Origin: [Mycobacterium] manitobense
GTDB lineage: Bacteria > Actinomycetota > Actinomycetes > Mycobacteriales > Mycobacteriaceae
Direction of reading: 5' to 3'
Assembly (NCBI RefSeq): GCF_025821665.1
Contig: NZ_JACKSJ010000024.1
Coordinates: 1 to 64,000, forward strand
Length of the DNA stretch: 64,000 bases
Shown here: positions 8,573 through 17,131 of the stretch, piece after piece
Layout of the letters: the number at the start of each line of letters is the position of its first letter
Numbering within the stretch: position 1 is the first letter of the stretch
The notes under the pieces: model-generated
Told to the model about the DNA's origin: nothing
The model's input: only the letters and a program-made list of their open reading frames with translations
Database searches by the model: none
Program-made: the position numbers and the translations under genes

Positions 8573-9099
8573 GACGGGGTCCCTCCTTCCGGGTAGTGCG
8601 TGCGGAATGCGCGGCGGGCCCGCACCAGCAGCGCCTCGGTGGCGTGCACCGTGCGGCCGATCAGTTCGGCGCACTCGGGTACCGAGCAGTCGTCCATGTA
8701 GCGCAGCGCCAGTACGGTCCGGTGGTGTTCGGGCAGCCTGGCGAGCACGCTCTCGGCGACGATGCGGTCCAGTTCGGCATCCCAGTGGTCGATCGGGTCC
8801 ACGGGTTCGGGCAGCTCGGCGACCGGAACGCTGAACCGGTCATGCCGGCGGCGATAGTGGTCGGCGAGCTTGTGCCGTGCCACCCCGATCAACCACGGCA
8901 CCGAGATCGCCGGTGGAACGTCCTTGCGGGCCGCGTCCATGGCGGCCAGAAAGGTCTCCGACGTCAGGTCCTCGGCGGTGCCGCGGTCGCCGCAGCGCCG
9001 GACGAAGTAGCCGTACACGGACGGCAACGCCTCGTCGTACAGCGCCATCAGACGCTGCGGCGCTTGAGCGGGATCGGCCCGCCCGGATGGGACGCTCAC
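8569..9099 (-). CDS. ECF-type RNA polymerase sigma factor
   Basis: A 176-residue sigma-70 family protein. Region 2 (about 17-85: LYDEALPSVYGYFVRRCGDRGTAEDLTSETF in parts, then WLIGVARHKLADHYRRR) and region 4 (about 112-165: LARLPEHHRTVLALRYMDDCSVPECAELIGRTVHATEALLVRAR) are both present. No anti-sigma transmembrane gene follows. The co-translated partner is the triple-VOC protein, which may modulate it or be its main target. It lies 42 bases downstream of mftR on the same strand but is probably a separate unit. Confidence 0.9.
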   Translation of the reverse strand: MSVPSGRADPAQAPQRLMALYDEALPSVYGYFVRRCGDRGTAEDLTSETFLAAMDAARKDVPPAISVPWLIGVARHKLADHYRRRHDRFSVPVAELPEPVDPIDHWDAELDRIVAESVLARLPEHHRTVLALRYMDDCSVPECAELIGRTVHATEALLVRARRAFRTHYPEGGTPS

Positions 9100-9141
9100 A
9101 CCCTCAACGTCGCCACCGGAGCCCGAACTCCGACGCCCCGA

Positions 9142-9801
9142 TCACGTTTTTCTTCTCTCCGGCCTCAATGGATCCCGGTCGAGGGCCCGCAAGCCGTCGC
9201 TGACCGTGTCGAATGCGGCGTCGAGCGCGTCGGCGAGTGACACCGACTCGTCGGCCAGCCAGTGCTCGTACGCCGACAGTGCGGTGCCGAGCATCGTCCA
9301 CGCCACGGTCTGCGGTACCAGGTCGGCGGGTTTCGCTCCCAGTCTGCGGGACACGAACTCCGCCACCACCGCACGCCAACCGCCGTACATCGTCATCGAA
9401 TGTGCCTGCAGCGCATCGGTCTGCAGGATGACGCGCATCCGTTGCCGGTGTCGTGGCGTCTCGGCCTCGTCGAACCGGTTGAACGCCAGCAGCGCCGCGC
9501 GCAGCGAGTCGCCGATCGGCACCTGCGGGTCGGCGGCGTCCAGCAGGGCCCGCATCCGGTCCAGGTGGGCGTCGAAGTCGCCCCACGGGATGGCGTTCTT
9601 CGACGGGTAGTAGCGGAACAGGGTGCGCCGGGCGATGCCGGCCGCGGCGGCGACGTCGTCGACGCTGACCTCGTCGAACCCCCGGGCGGCGAACAGATCG
9701 AGCGCGACGTCGGTGATGTGGTCGCCCGTGGTGGATCGGCGCCGGCCCACGCCGCGCTTGACATCGCCGGCCTGTGGGTGGGGTGCCGAGTCGTCCCGCA
9801 T
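9142..9801 (-). CDS. mftR: Mycofactocin-associated TetR regulator MftR
   Basis: A 219-residue TetR regulator. The helix-turn-helix is at about 25-70 ([41 protein letters not shown] in parts), with an all-helical ligand domain after it. MftR in mycobacteria represses the mft genes and responds to long-chain acyl-CoA (published for M. smegmatis). It is divergent from mftA. I chose ATG 9801 because ggaagg lies nine bases upstream. GTG 9810 would open the same frame, but the ggaagg is almost adjacent to it. Confidence 0.9.
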   Translation of the reverse strand: MRDDSAPHPQAGDVKRGVGRRRSTTGDHITDVALDLFAARGFDEVSVDDVAAAAGIARRTLFRYYPSKNAIPWGDFDAHLDRMRALLDAADPQVPIGDSLRAALLAFNRFDEAETPRHRQRMRVILQTDALQAHSMTMYGGWRAVVAEFVSRRLGAKPADLVPQTVAWTMLGTALSAYEHWLADESVSLADALDAAFDTVSDGLRALDRDPLRPERRKT

Positions 9802-9810
9802 CCAACCCAC

Positions 9811-9893
9811 CCTTCCATTTCGGCACTCGATGCCATATTCTTGCGATCTCGGTCACACCTGTCGAGAACCAGTCCACACGAAAGGCGGCGGTT
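9811..9893. promoter_or_regulatory. mftR-mftA divergent control region
   Basis: This is a relatively AT-rich 83-92 base gap. TATTCT at 9836-9841 fits a -10 for mftA, and GGCA/TGCC (9822-9834, 5-base centre) is a small inverted repeat just upstream. aaaggcgg at 9881 is the mftA ribosome site. MftR most likely binds here. The exact operator cannot be fixed by eye. Confidence 0.4.
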
Positions 9894-9989
9894 ATGGAAC
9901 CGAATCAGAACGTCGAAGCCGACACCGAGCTCGTCACCGAGACCCTCGTCGAAGAGGTCTCGATCGACGGGATGTGCGGGGTCTACTGA
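9894..9989 (+). CDS. mftA: Mycofactocin precursor peptide
   Basis: A 31-residue ribosomal peptide: an acidic leader ([20 protein letters not shown]) followed by the invariant tail [10 protein letters not shown]. MftC oxidatively decarboxylates the terminal Tyr and crosslinks it to the adjacent Val. MftE then cuts before Val-Tyr and MftD finishes the redox core. ATG 9894 follows aaaggcggcggtt. It ends two bases before mftB. Confidence 0.97.
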   Translation: MEPNQNVEADTELVTETLVEEVSIDGMCGVY

Positions 9990-9991
9990 TC

Positions 9992-10327
9992 ATGACGACG
10001 GCTGCGGGTGCCCGGCCGGGCCCGGATTCCGGTCCGAGGCCCGACGCGGGGTTCGATCCGGACGTGGCTTGGCGGCTGCACCACCAGGTGGCGGTGCGGC
10101 CGGAATCGTTCGGGGCGCTGCTCTATCACTTCGGCACCCGCAAGCTGTCGTTCCTGAAGAACCGGACCATCGTCGAGGTGGTCACCTCGCTCGAAGACCA
10201 CCCCGACATCCGATCCGCCTGCCGCGCAGCCGGAATCGACGATGCGCAGCAGGCGCCTTACCTGCACGCACTGGGCGTGCTGGCCCAGTCCAAGATGCTC
10301 GTGACCCGGGAGGGCCAGACACCGTGA
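9992..10327 (+). CDS. mftB: Mycofactocin chaperone MftB (RiPP recognition element)
   Basis: A 111-residue PqqD-like protein that binds the MftA leader and presents it to MftC. The first ~22 residues are Pro/Gly rich. The winged-helix RRE follows (AWRLHHQVAVRPESFGALLYHFGTRKLSFLKN in parts, then VVTSLEDHPDI and a C-terminal helical segment). ATG 9992 lies just after the mftA stop, and its stop overlaps mftC by GTGA. Confidence 0.95.
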   Translation: MTTAAGARPGPDSGPRPDAGFDPDVAWRLHHQVAVRPESFGALLYHFGTRKLSFLKNRTIVEVVTSLEDHPDIRSACRAAGIDDAQQAPYLHALGVLAQSKMLVTREGQTP

Positions 10328-11544
10328 CTGAGACACTCGTTTCCCGAGGACATGCCCCCGTTCCGCGCCTCATCGAGCAGTTCGAGCACGGCCTGGACGC
10401 GCCGATCTGCCTGACGTGGGAACTCACCTACGCCTGCAACCTCGCGTGCGTGCACTGCCTGTCCTCTTCGGGCAAGCGCGATCCGCGCGAGTTGTCGACC
10501 CGGCAGTGCATGGACATCATCGACGAGCTCGAACGCATGCAGGTGTTCTACGTCAACATCGGTGGCGGCGAACCCACTGTGCGCCCGGACTTCTGGGAAC
10601 TGGTCGACTATGCGACCGCCCACCACGTCGGGGTGAAGTTCTCCACCAACGGGGTGCGCATCACCCCGGAGGTGGCCACCAAGCTGGCCACCAGCGACTA
10701 CGTCGACGTGCAGATCTCCCTCGACGGCGCCACCGCGGAGGTCAACGACGCGGTGCGCGGCAAGGGATCCTTCGCGATGGCGGTGCGCGCGCTGGAGAAT
10801 CTCGAGGCCGCAGGCTTCTCCGACGCCAAGATCTCAGTGGTGGTGACCCGCCACAACGTCGACCAACTCGACGACTTCAAAGCGTTGGCCGACCGCTACG
10901 GCGCCACCCTGCGCATCACCCGGCTGCGTCCGTCCGGTCGCGGGGCCGACGTCTGGGACGAGTTGCATCCCACCGCCGAACAGCAGGTACAGCTCTACAA
11001 CTGGCTGGTCGCCAAGGGCGAGCGGGTGCTCACCGGTGACTCCTTCTTCCACCTGTCCGGCCTCGGTGAGCCGGGCGCACTCGCAGGGCTCAACCTGTGC
11101 GGCGCCGGCCGGGTGGTGTGCCTTATCGATCCCGTCGGCGACGTCTACGCGTGCCCGTTCGCGATCCACGACAAGTTCCTGGCCGGAAACATCCTGGAAG
11201 ACCGCGGATTCGGCACAGGCTTCTCCGCTGTATGGAAGAACGCGCCGCTGTTCCGCGAACTGCGGGAGCCGCAATCGGCGGGCGCCTGCTCGGGCTGTGC
11301 GCACTACGACGGCTGCCGAGGCGGCTGCATGGCCGCCAAGTTCTTCACCGGCCTGCCGCTCGACGGCCCCGACCCGGAGTGCGTCCAGGGCTTCGGTGCG
11401 CCCGCGCTCGCGCAGGAGCGGGCCAAGCCGCGGCCCAGCGGCGACCACTCCCGGGGCACCCGTCAGGTGTCCGGTCAAGGCCCGATACCGCTCAAACTGC
11501 TGACCAAGCCGCCCGCCCGGCTGTGTAACGAAAGTCCGGTGTAA
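10324..11544 (+). CDS. mftC: Mycofactocin radical SAM maturase
   Basis: A 406-residue radical SAM/SPASM enzyme. The SAM cluster motif is Cys38-x3-Cys42-x2-Cys45 (CNLACVHC), a GGGEPT motif follows near 80, and the SPASM domain carries Cys in NLCGAGRVVC, YACPF and CSGCAHYDGCRGGC. It decarboxylates the C-terminal Tyr of MftA and forms the Val-Tyr carbon-carbon bond. The start is GTG, overlapping the mftB stop. The ~40-residue tail after the last cysteine is Arg/Pro rich. Confidence 0.97.
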   Translation: MTETLVSRGHAPVPRLIEQFEHGLDAPICLTWELTYACNLACVHCLSSSGKRDPRELSTRQCMDIIDELERMQVFYVNIGGGEPTVRPDFWELVDYATAHHVGVKFSTNGVRITPEVATKLATSDYVDVQISLDGATAEVNDAVRGKGSFAMAVRALENLEAAGFSDAKISVVVTRHNVDQLDDFKALADRYGATLRITRLRPSGRGADVWDELHPTAEQQVQLYNWLVAKGERVLTGDSFFHLSGLGEPGALAGLNLCGAGRVVCLIDPVGDVYACPFAIHDKFLAGNILEDRGFGTGFSAVWKNAPLFRELREPQSAGACSGCAHYDGCRGGCMAAKFFTGLPLDGPDPECVQGFGAPALAQERAKPRPSGDHSRGTRQVSGQGPIPLKLLTKPPARLCNESPV

Positions 11545-11546
11545 CC

Positions 11547-12740
11547 ATGGCCCGCGACACCTGGTTCGAGACCGTCGCCATCGCCCAGCAGCGCGCGAAG
11601 AAGCGCCTGCCGAAGTCCGCGTATTCGTCGCTGATCTCGGCGAGCGAGAAGGGCGTTTCGGTATCCGACAACGTCGAGGCCTTCTCAGAACTTGGCTTCG
11701 CGCCGCACGTCATCGGCGCCACCGAGAAGCGCGACATGGCGACAACGGTTATGGGACAAGACATCTCGATGCCCGTCGTCATCTCGCCGACCGGTGTCCA
11801 GGCCATCGACCCCGACGGCGAGGTCGCCGTGGCACGCGCCGCCGCGGCGCGGGGCACCGCGATGGGACTGTCCTCGTTCGCCAGCAAGCCGATGGAGGAG
11901 GTCGTCGCCGTCAACGACAAGATCTTCTTCCAGATCTACTGGCTGGGCAGCCGCGACGAGATCCTGGCCCGCATGGTGCGTGCCCGCGAAGCCGGCGCGG
12001 TCGGTCTGATCTTGACCACCGACTGGAGCTTCAGCCACGGCCGGGACTGGGGCAGCCCCAAGATCCCGGAGCAGATGGACCTCAAGACCATGGTGAAGAT
12101 GGCGCCGGAGGTCATCACCAAGCCGCGCTGGTTCTACAGCTTCGCCAAGACGCTGCGCCCGCCGGACCTGCGGGTTCCCAATCAGGGTCGCCGCGGTGAG
12201 CCCGGCCCGACGTTCTTCGAGGCCTACGGGCAGTGGATGGGCACCCCGCCGCCGACCTGGGAGGACGTCGCCTGGTTGCGCGAGCAGTGGGGCGGCCCGT
12301 TCCTGCTCAAGGGCATGGTGCGGGTCGACGACGCCAAACGCGCGGTGGATGCGGGTGTTTCGGCGATCACCGTGTCCAACCACGGCGGCAACAACCTGGA
12401 CGGCACCCCGGCGGCGATCCGCTGCCTGCCCGCCATCGCCGACGCCGTCGGCGACCAGGTCGAGGTTTTGCTGGACGGCGGGATCCGGCGCGGGAGCGAC
12501 GTCGTGAAGGCCGTCGCCCTCGGGGCCAGGGCGGTCATGATCGGCCGGGCCTATCTTTGGGGTCTGGCGGCCAACGGCCAGGCGGGTGTGGAGAACGTGC
12601 TCGACATTCTTCGCGGGGGCATCGACTCGGGGCTGATGGCGCTGGGCAAATCCTCGATCCACGATCTGACGCCCGAGGACATCCTGATACCCGACGGCTT
12701 CACCCGTGCTCTCGGCGTCTCCGCTGGTACTGACACCTGA
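11547..12740 (+). CDS. mftD: Pre-mycofactocin synthase, FMN alpha-hydroxyacid dehydrogenase family
   Basis: A 397-residue FMN enzyme of the lactate dehydrogenase/glycolate oxidase fold. It oxidatively deaminates the cleaved Val-Tyr intermediate to give the alpha-keto amide redox centre. Visible are VVISPTGVQAID near 73, the FMN-binding SNHGGNNLDGTPA near 273 (His is the catalytic base) and DGGIRRGSDVVKA then GRAYLWGLA at the C-terminal phosphate site. It lies two bases after mftC. In older annotations the family appears as lldD1. Confidence 0.95.
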   Translation: MARDTWFETVAIAQQRAKKRLPKSAYSSLISASEKGVSVSDNVEAFSELGFAPHVIGATEKRDMATTVMGQDISMPVVISPTGVQAIDPDGEVAVARAAAARGTAMGLSSFASKPMEEVVAVNDKIFFQIYWLGSRDEILARMVRAREAGAVGLILTTDWSFSHGRDWGSPKIPEQMDLKTMVKMAPEVITKPRWFYSFAKTLRPPDLRVPNQGRRGEPGPTFFEAYGQWMGTPPPTWEDVAWLREQWGGPFLLKGMVRVDDAKRAVDAGVSAITVSNHGGNNLDGTPAAIRCLPAIADAVGDQVEVLLDGGIRRGSDVVKAVALGARAVMIGRAYLWGLAANGQAGVENVLDILRGGIDSGLMALGKSSIHDLTPEDILIPDGFTRALGVSAGTDT

Positions 12741-12800
12741 GGCCAGCCCGTCCCGCACCTGCCCGCCGCTGTGACAGGGGTGGCCTGAGAGGCTCACGGG

Positions 12801-13619
12801 GTGGGACCTTCGGCGCCGGGCAATCTAGTTGTGAAATCAATTGCTGCGCATACGCCAACAATCGGCGCACACCAGGTTAATTCGGCCTACCATCGGCGGG
12901 TGGCTTCCCCCAGCGAGCTTGGGAACTCAACGTCGAGGCGGCTGCAGTACACGTCCTCGGCGTTGATCGTCCCGATCGGTTCGATCGAGCAGCACGGACC
13001 CCATTTGCCGCTGGACACCGACACCCGGATCGCCACCGCGGTGGCCGCAGGCGTTGCCGAGCAACTCCGAGTGGCCCCGGGGGGTGAGTGGTTGCTCGGT
13101 CCGGCGTTGAGCTACGGCGCGAGCGGGGAGCACGAGGGGTTTGCCGGCACGGTGTCGATCGGCACTTCTGCCCTGCGTCTGCTGCTGGTGGAGTTCGGCC
13201 GGTCGGCGGCGAGGTGGGCATCGCAACTGGTCTTCGTCAACGGGCACGGCGGAAACACCGAGGCACTTTCGGCCGCGGCCGCTTTGCTCCGCTACGAGGG
13301 GCGCGACGTCGCCTGGTGCCCGTGCAGCGCCGAGAATGCCGATGCACATGCCGGTCACACCGAAACGTCGGTACTGCTCCATCTTTCGCCGAGCGACGTG
13401 CGCGTCGACGAGCTGGTTCCCGGCAACACCGCGCCGCTCGCCGAATTGATGCCTGCAATGCGCACCGGGGGCGTCGCGGCCGTCAGCGAGGTCGGGGTGC
13501 TCGGCGACCCGACGACGGCCACGGCCGCCGAGGGCGCCAGGATCTTCGCCGAGATGGTCGCGGGCTGCGCCGGGCGGGTCGCGCGGTGGCAACCCGACCG
13601 GGACGGACGGCTGAGGTGA
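12801..13619 (+). CDS. mftE: Mycofactocin peptidase, creatininase family (start uncertain)
   Basis: A creatininase-fold metallopeptidase that releases the Val-Tyr dipeptide from modified MftA. Metal ligands are visible in [21 protein letters not shown] and [11 protein letters not shown]. The start is ambiguous. GTG 12801 has gagagg eight bases upstream; GTG 12831 has none; GTG 12900 has TACCAT six bases upstream as for a leaderless start. Residues VNSAYHRRV (from 12876) look like the usual MftE N-terminus, but their first codon is GTT, not a start. I give the longest supported frame. Overlap with mftF is GTGA. Confidence 0.9.
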   Translation: MGPSAPGNLVVKSIAAHTPTIGAHQVNSAYHRRVASPSELGNSTSRRLQYTSSALIVPIGSIEQHGPHLPLDTDTRIATAVAAGVAEQLRVAPGGEWLLGPALSYGASGEHEGFAGTVSIGTSALRLLLVEFGRSAARWASQLVFVNGHGGNTEALSAAAALLRYEGRDVAWCPCSAENADAHAGHTETSVLLHLSPSDVRVDELVPGNTAPLAELMPAMRTGGVAAVSEVGVLGDPTTATAAEGARIFAEMVAGCAGRVARWQPDRDGRLR

Positions 13620-15028
13620 CCGGTCCTCGGCTTCCCGACGGCTTCGCGGTCCAGGTGGATCGGCGCGTCAAGGTGCTCGGCGAGGGCTCGGCGCTGCTCG
13701 GCGGCTCACCGACCAGGCTGCTCCGGCTGGCCCCGACGGCGCAGACGATGCTCACCGGCGGCCGCCTCGAGGTGCACGACGCGATCAGCGCGCAGCTGGC
13801 CCGCACCCTCCTCGACGCGACCGTCGCCCATCCGAGACCGGCCAGCGGACCGTCGCATCGCGACGTCACCGTCGTCGTCCCGGTGCGTGACAACCCATCT
13901 GGGCTGCACCGACTGGTGGCTGCGCTGCGTGGCCTGCGGGTCGTCGTCGTCGACGACGGGTCGGCCGTGCCGGTCCAGCAGTCCGACTTCGCCGGCATGC
14001 ACTGCGACGTGCAGGTGATCCGGCACCCCGAATGCCGGGGGCCGTCGGCCGCACGCAACACCGGACTGGTGGCCAGCAACACCGACTACGTGGCGTTCCT
14101 GGATTCCGACGTGGTGCCGCGCCGCGGTTGGCTGGAGGCGTTGCTCGGCCACTTCTGCGATCCGGCGGTGGCCCTGGTCGCCCCGCGCATCGTCGGCCTC
14201 CGCCAGCCCGACAACGTGGTCGCCCGGTACGAGGCGGTGCGTTCGTCGCTCGACCTCGGGCTGCGCGAGGCGCCGGTGGTGCCGTACGGAGCGGTGTCCT
14301 ACGTCCCGAGTGCCGCGATCATCTGCCGCCGGGCGGTGCTGACCGAGCTCGGTGGCTTCGACGAGACGATGCGCTCGGGCGAGGACGTCGACCTGTGCTG
14401 GCGGCTGGTCGAGGCCGGCGCCCGGCTGCGCTACGAGCCGATCGCGCTGGTGGGCCACGACCATCGGACACATATCCGGGATTGGTTCTTGCGCAAGGCA
14501 TTCTACGGCGAGTCGGCGGCGCCGCTGTCGGTGCGCCATCCCGGTAAGACCGCTCCGCTGGTGATCTCGGGATGGAGTCTGGCGGCCTGGCTGCTGCTGG
14601 CGATGGGCTCCTACGCGGGTTTCCTGGCGTCGCTGCTGGTCGCCGGTGTCACCGGCCGCCGGATCGCGAACTCGCTGCGCCCGGTCCATACCGAGCCGGG
14701 TGAGGTCGCCGCGGTGGCGGCGCACGGGCTGTGGGCCGCCGCCCTTCAGCTGGCCTCGGCGATCTGCCGCCACTACTGGCCGGTGGCGCTGGTGGCGGCG
14801 CTGCTGTCGCCGCGGTGCAGGCAGGCGGTGCTGGTGGCGGCGATAGTCGACGGGGTGGCGGACTGGCTGGCCCGCAAGGGCAACGCCGACGACGACACCA
14901 GACCGGTGGGATTGCTGACGTACCTGCTGCTCAAGCGTCTCGACGACATCGCCTACGGACTGGGGTTGTGGACCGGAGTGGTCCGCGAGCGGCACGCAGG
15001 CGCACTGAAGCCGCAGATCCGGACCTGA
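13616..15028 (+). CDS. mftF: Mycofactocin glycosyltransferase
   Basis: A 470-residue GT2 family enzyme that adds beta-1,4-glucose units to pre-mycofactocin. An N-terminal ~70-residue domain ([25 protein letters not shown] in parts) precedes the GT-A core: [11 protein letters not shown] near 83, VVDDGS, DxD in FLDSDVVP, and [11 protein letters not shown] near 260. The C-terminal part has two hydrophobic segments ([28 protein letters not shown], in parts, and [20 protein letters not shown]) suggesting membrane association. The start is GTG overlapping the mftE stop. Confidence 0.95.
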   Translation: MTGPRLPDGFAVQVDRRVKVLGEGSALLGGSPTRLLRLAPTAQTMLTGGRLEVHDAISAQLARTLLDATVAHPRPASGPSHRDVTVVVPVRDNPSGLHRLVAALRGLRVVVVDDGSAVPVQQSDFAGMHCDVQVIRHPECRGPSAARNTGLVASNTDYVAFLDSDVVPRRGWLEALLGHFCDPAVALVAPRIVGLRQPDNVVARYEAVRSSLDLGLREAPVVPYGAVSYVPSAAIICRRAVLTELGGFDETMRSGEDVDLCWRLVEAGARLRYEPIALVGHDHRTHIRDWFLRKAFYGESAAPLSVRHPGKTAPLVISGWSLAAWLLLAMGSYAGFLASLLVAGVTGRRIANSLRPVHTEPGEVAAVAAHGLWAAALQLASAICRHYWPVALVAALLSPRCRQAVLVAAIVDGVADWLARKGNADDDTRPVGLLTYLLLKRLDDIAYGLGLWTGVVRERHAGALKPQIRT

Positions 15029-15036
15029 CCGCCGCC

Positions 15037-16467
15037 TTGCACAGCGACGTCCTGATCGTCGGCGCCGGCAGTGCCGGATCCGTTCTTGCCGAGCGCCTTT
15101 CCTCCGACCGTGGGCGCCTTGTCACGGTGGTGGAGGCCGGCCCGGGACCCACCGACCCGCGGGTGCGCGCGCAGATCAGCGACGGACTGCGGCTGCCGAT
15201 CGGCGCGGCGAGTTCGGTGGTCCGGCACTTCCCGACCACCCTCACCGACCGGCCGGCCCGACCGGCGTCGATCATGCGCGGCGCGGTGGTCGGCGGGTCC
15301 GGCGCGGTGAACGGCGGCTACTTCTGCCGGGGGCTGCCGGGCGACTTCGCCGATTGGGCGCAGCCGGGGTGGAGCTGGCAGGACGTGCTCCCACACTTCG
15401 TGGCAATCGAGAACGACATCGACGTCACCGGCCCGCTGCACGGATCATCGGGCCCGATCGTGGTGCGCAGGGTCCGTGAATTTGACGGCTGCACAGCATC
15501 GTTCGTCGAAGCCGCCCTCGACGCCGGCTACCGCTGGGTGCACGATCTGAACGGCGCCACACCGGAGGCGCCCCGGCCGCTGGGGGTGGGAGCCGTTCCG
15601 CTGAACATCCACGGCGGAACCCGGGTCGGACCGGGCGGCGCTTTCCTGCAACCCGCACTCGACCGGGCCAACCTCACGCTGATGGCGGACACGCGGGTAC
15701 TGCGCCTCGACCTGGCGGCGGGCCGGGTGGTCGGCGTGCACTGCCGAGGACCTGCCGGTGATGAACTGCTCACCGCAGACCGGGTGGTGCTGTGCACGGG
15801 CGCCATCGGCACCGCGCAGTTGCTGATGCTCTCCGGCGTGGGTTCGCCGGAGGTGCTCGAACCGCTGGGCATTGCGGTGGTCGCCGACCTCCCCGTCGGC
15901 GTCGCGACGGCGGACCACCCGGAATGGGTGCTCCCGGTGGACTGGACTCCGACCCACGATCTCCCCCCGCTGGAAGCCGTGCTGACCACCGGCGAAGTCG
16001 AGATCCGGCCCTACACAGCGGGTTTCGCTGCAATGGTGCACGGCCCGGGGCACGATCCGACAGACCGGCCGCACCTGGGGATCGCGCTGATGAAGCCGCG
16101 GTCGCGCGGGCGGATCAGGTTGGCCTCCGACGATCCGTCGGTGGCCCCGGTGATCGAGCACCGCTACGACAGCGAACCGGCCGACGTCGCCGCGCTCGCG
16201 GCCGGAGCCGAGCTCGCCGCCGACATCATCGGCGGCCCGTCGGGCTTGGCGGCTGCCGCGTGGTCGACCTCCCAGCACCTGTGCGGATCGGCCAGGATGG
16301 GCTCCGAGGACGACGACGCCGCGGTCGTCGACCCGCGCTGCCGCGTGCGCGGCGTCGAGAATCTGTGGGTGGCCGACGGCTCGATCATGCCGGTGATCAC
16401 GGGACGGGGTCCGCACGCCACGATCGCGATGATCGGGCACCGTGCGGCGGAGTTCGTCAGCGGCTGA
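15037..16467 (+). CDS. mftG: Mycofactocin dehydrogenase, GMC oxidoreductase
   Basis: A 476-residue GMC-family flavoprotein. The FAD motif DVLIVGAGSAGSVLAERL begins at residue 4, GGSGAVNGGYFCRG is the GMC signature near 86, and the C-terminal LWVADGSIMPVITGRGPHATIAMIGHRAAEF holds the active-site His and FAD end. In M. smegmatis MftG hands electrons from reduced mycofactocin to the respiratory chain. The only plausible start before the Rossmann strand is TTG 15037, nine bases after mftF. The 3' end overlaps the convergent racemase gene by 11 bases. Confidence 0.92.
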   Translation: MHSDVLIVGAGSAGSVLAERLSSDRGRLVTVVEAGPGPTDPRVRAQISDGLRLPIGAASSVVRHFPTTLTDRPARPASIMRGAVVGGSGAVNGGYFCRGLPGDFADWAQPGWSWQDVLPHFVAIENDIDVTGPLHGSSGPIVVRRVREFDGCTASFVEAALDAGYRWVHDLNGATPEAPRPLGVGAVPLNIHGGTRVGPGGAFLQPALDRANLTLMADTRVLRLDLAAGRVVGVHCRGPAGDELLTADRVVLCTGAIGTAQLLMLSGVGSPEVLEPLGIAVVADLPVGVATADHPEWVLPVDWTPTHDLPPLEAVLTTGEVEIRPYTAGFAAMVHGPGHDPTDRPHLGIALMKPRSRGRIRLASDDPSVAPVIEHRYDSEPADVAALAAGAELAADIIGGPSGLAAAAWSTSQHLCGSARMGSEDDDAAVVDPRCRVRGVENLWVADGSIMPVITGRGPHATIAMIGHRAAEFVSG

Positions 16468-17122
16468 CGAGGGGGACGATCGCCTCGGCCAGCAGGGTCG
16501 CCGCGGCGACGCCGTCGACGACCGGGACACCAAGACGGCGCCGCAACGGTTCGGCAAAGCGGGCCATCGCCGCGCAGCCCAGCACGATCGACCGGCTGCC
16601 GTCACCGGTCAGCGCTGCGGCGCACAGGTCACCGATGGGTTCGATCGTCGAAGGGTCGGAATCGATGCGCAGCACCGGGATGTCGCACGCGTGGACGCCG
16701 ACGCACGCCGAAGGGGTGTAGGCCTTCGCGAGTTGCCAGGCCCTCGGCACGGTCGCCGACATCGACGTCACCACCGAGAAGCTGCCTGCCGCAAGGGCGG
16801 CCGCGTGCATCGCGGCCTGGGCGATCCCCAGCACGGGGGTGTCGAGCATCCGGCGGGCCTCGTCCAGTCCGGGATCACCGAAACAGGCCACCACGTACGC
16901 GTCCGGCCGGTCTTCGGCGGGGCGGCGGGCGGCCTCGGCGAGCAACTCGAGAAGGCCGGGTACGCAACGGCGTTCGTCGTCGTCGTTCTCGATGCTGGCG
17001 GGACCGGCCTGCGGGTTCACCGCCTCGACGACGGTGTCCGCTCGCGCGACCGCGGCGGCGCCCGCGGCAATGGCCCGGGTCATCGACGCGGTCGTGTTCG
17101 GATTGGCGAGCAGCAGGCGCAC
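16457..17122 (-). CDS. Aspartate/glutamate/hydantoin racemase family protein
   Basis: A 221-residue racemase-fold protein. The N-terminus LLLANPNTTASMT is diagnostic for the Asp/Glu/hydantoin superfamily, and the two catalytic cysteines are seen in YVVACFGDPGLDEARR (near 80) and IVLGCAAMARF (near 185), the pairing needed for two-base proton exchange. Substrate could be a hydantoin, Asp/Glu or a related carboxylate. It is convergent with mftG (11-base overlap) and nine bases downstream of the MFS gene on the same strand, so probably cotranscribed with the exporter. Confidence 0.85.
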   Translation of the reverse strand: MRLLLANPNTTASMTRAIAAGAAAVARADTVVEAVNPQAGPASIENDDDERRCVPGLLELLAEAARRPAEDRPDAYVVACFGDPGLDEARRMLDTPVLGIAQAAMHAAALAAGSFSVVTSMSATVPRAWQLAKAYTPSACVGVHACDIPVLRIDSDPSTIEPIGDLCAAALTGDGSRSIVLGCAAMARFAEPLRRRLGVPVVDGVAAATLLAEAIVPLVSR

Positions 17123-17131
17123 GCCGCCAGG

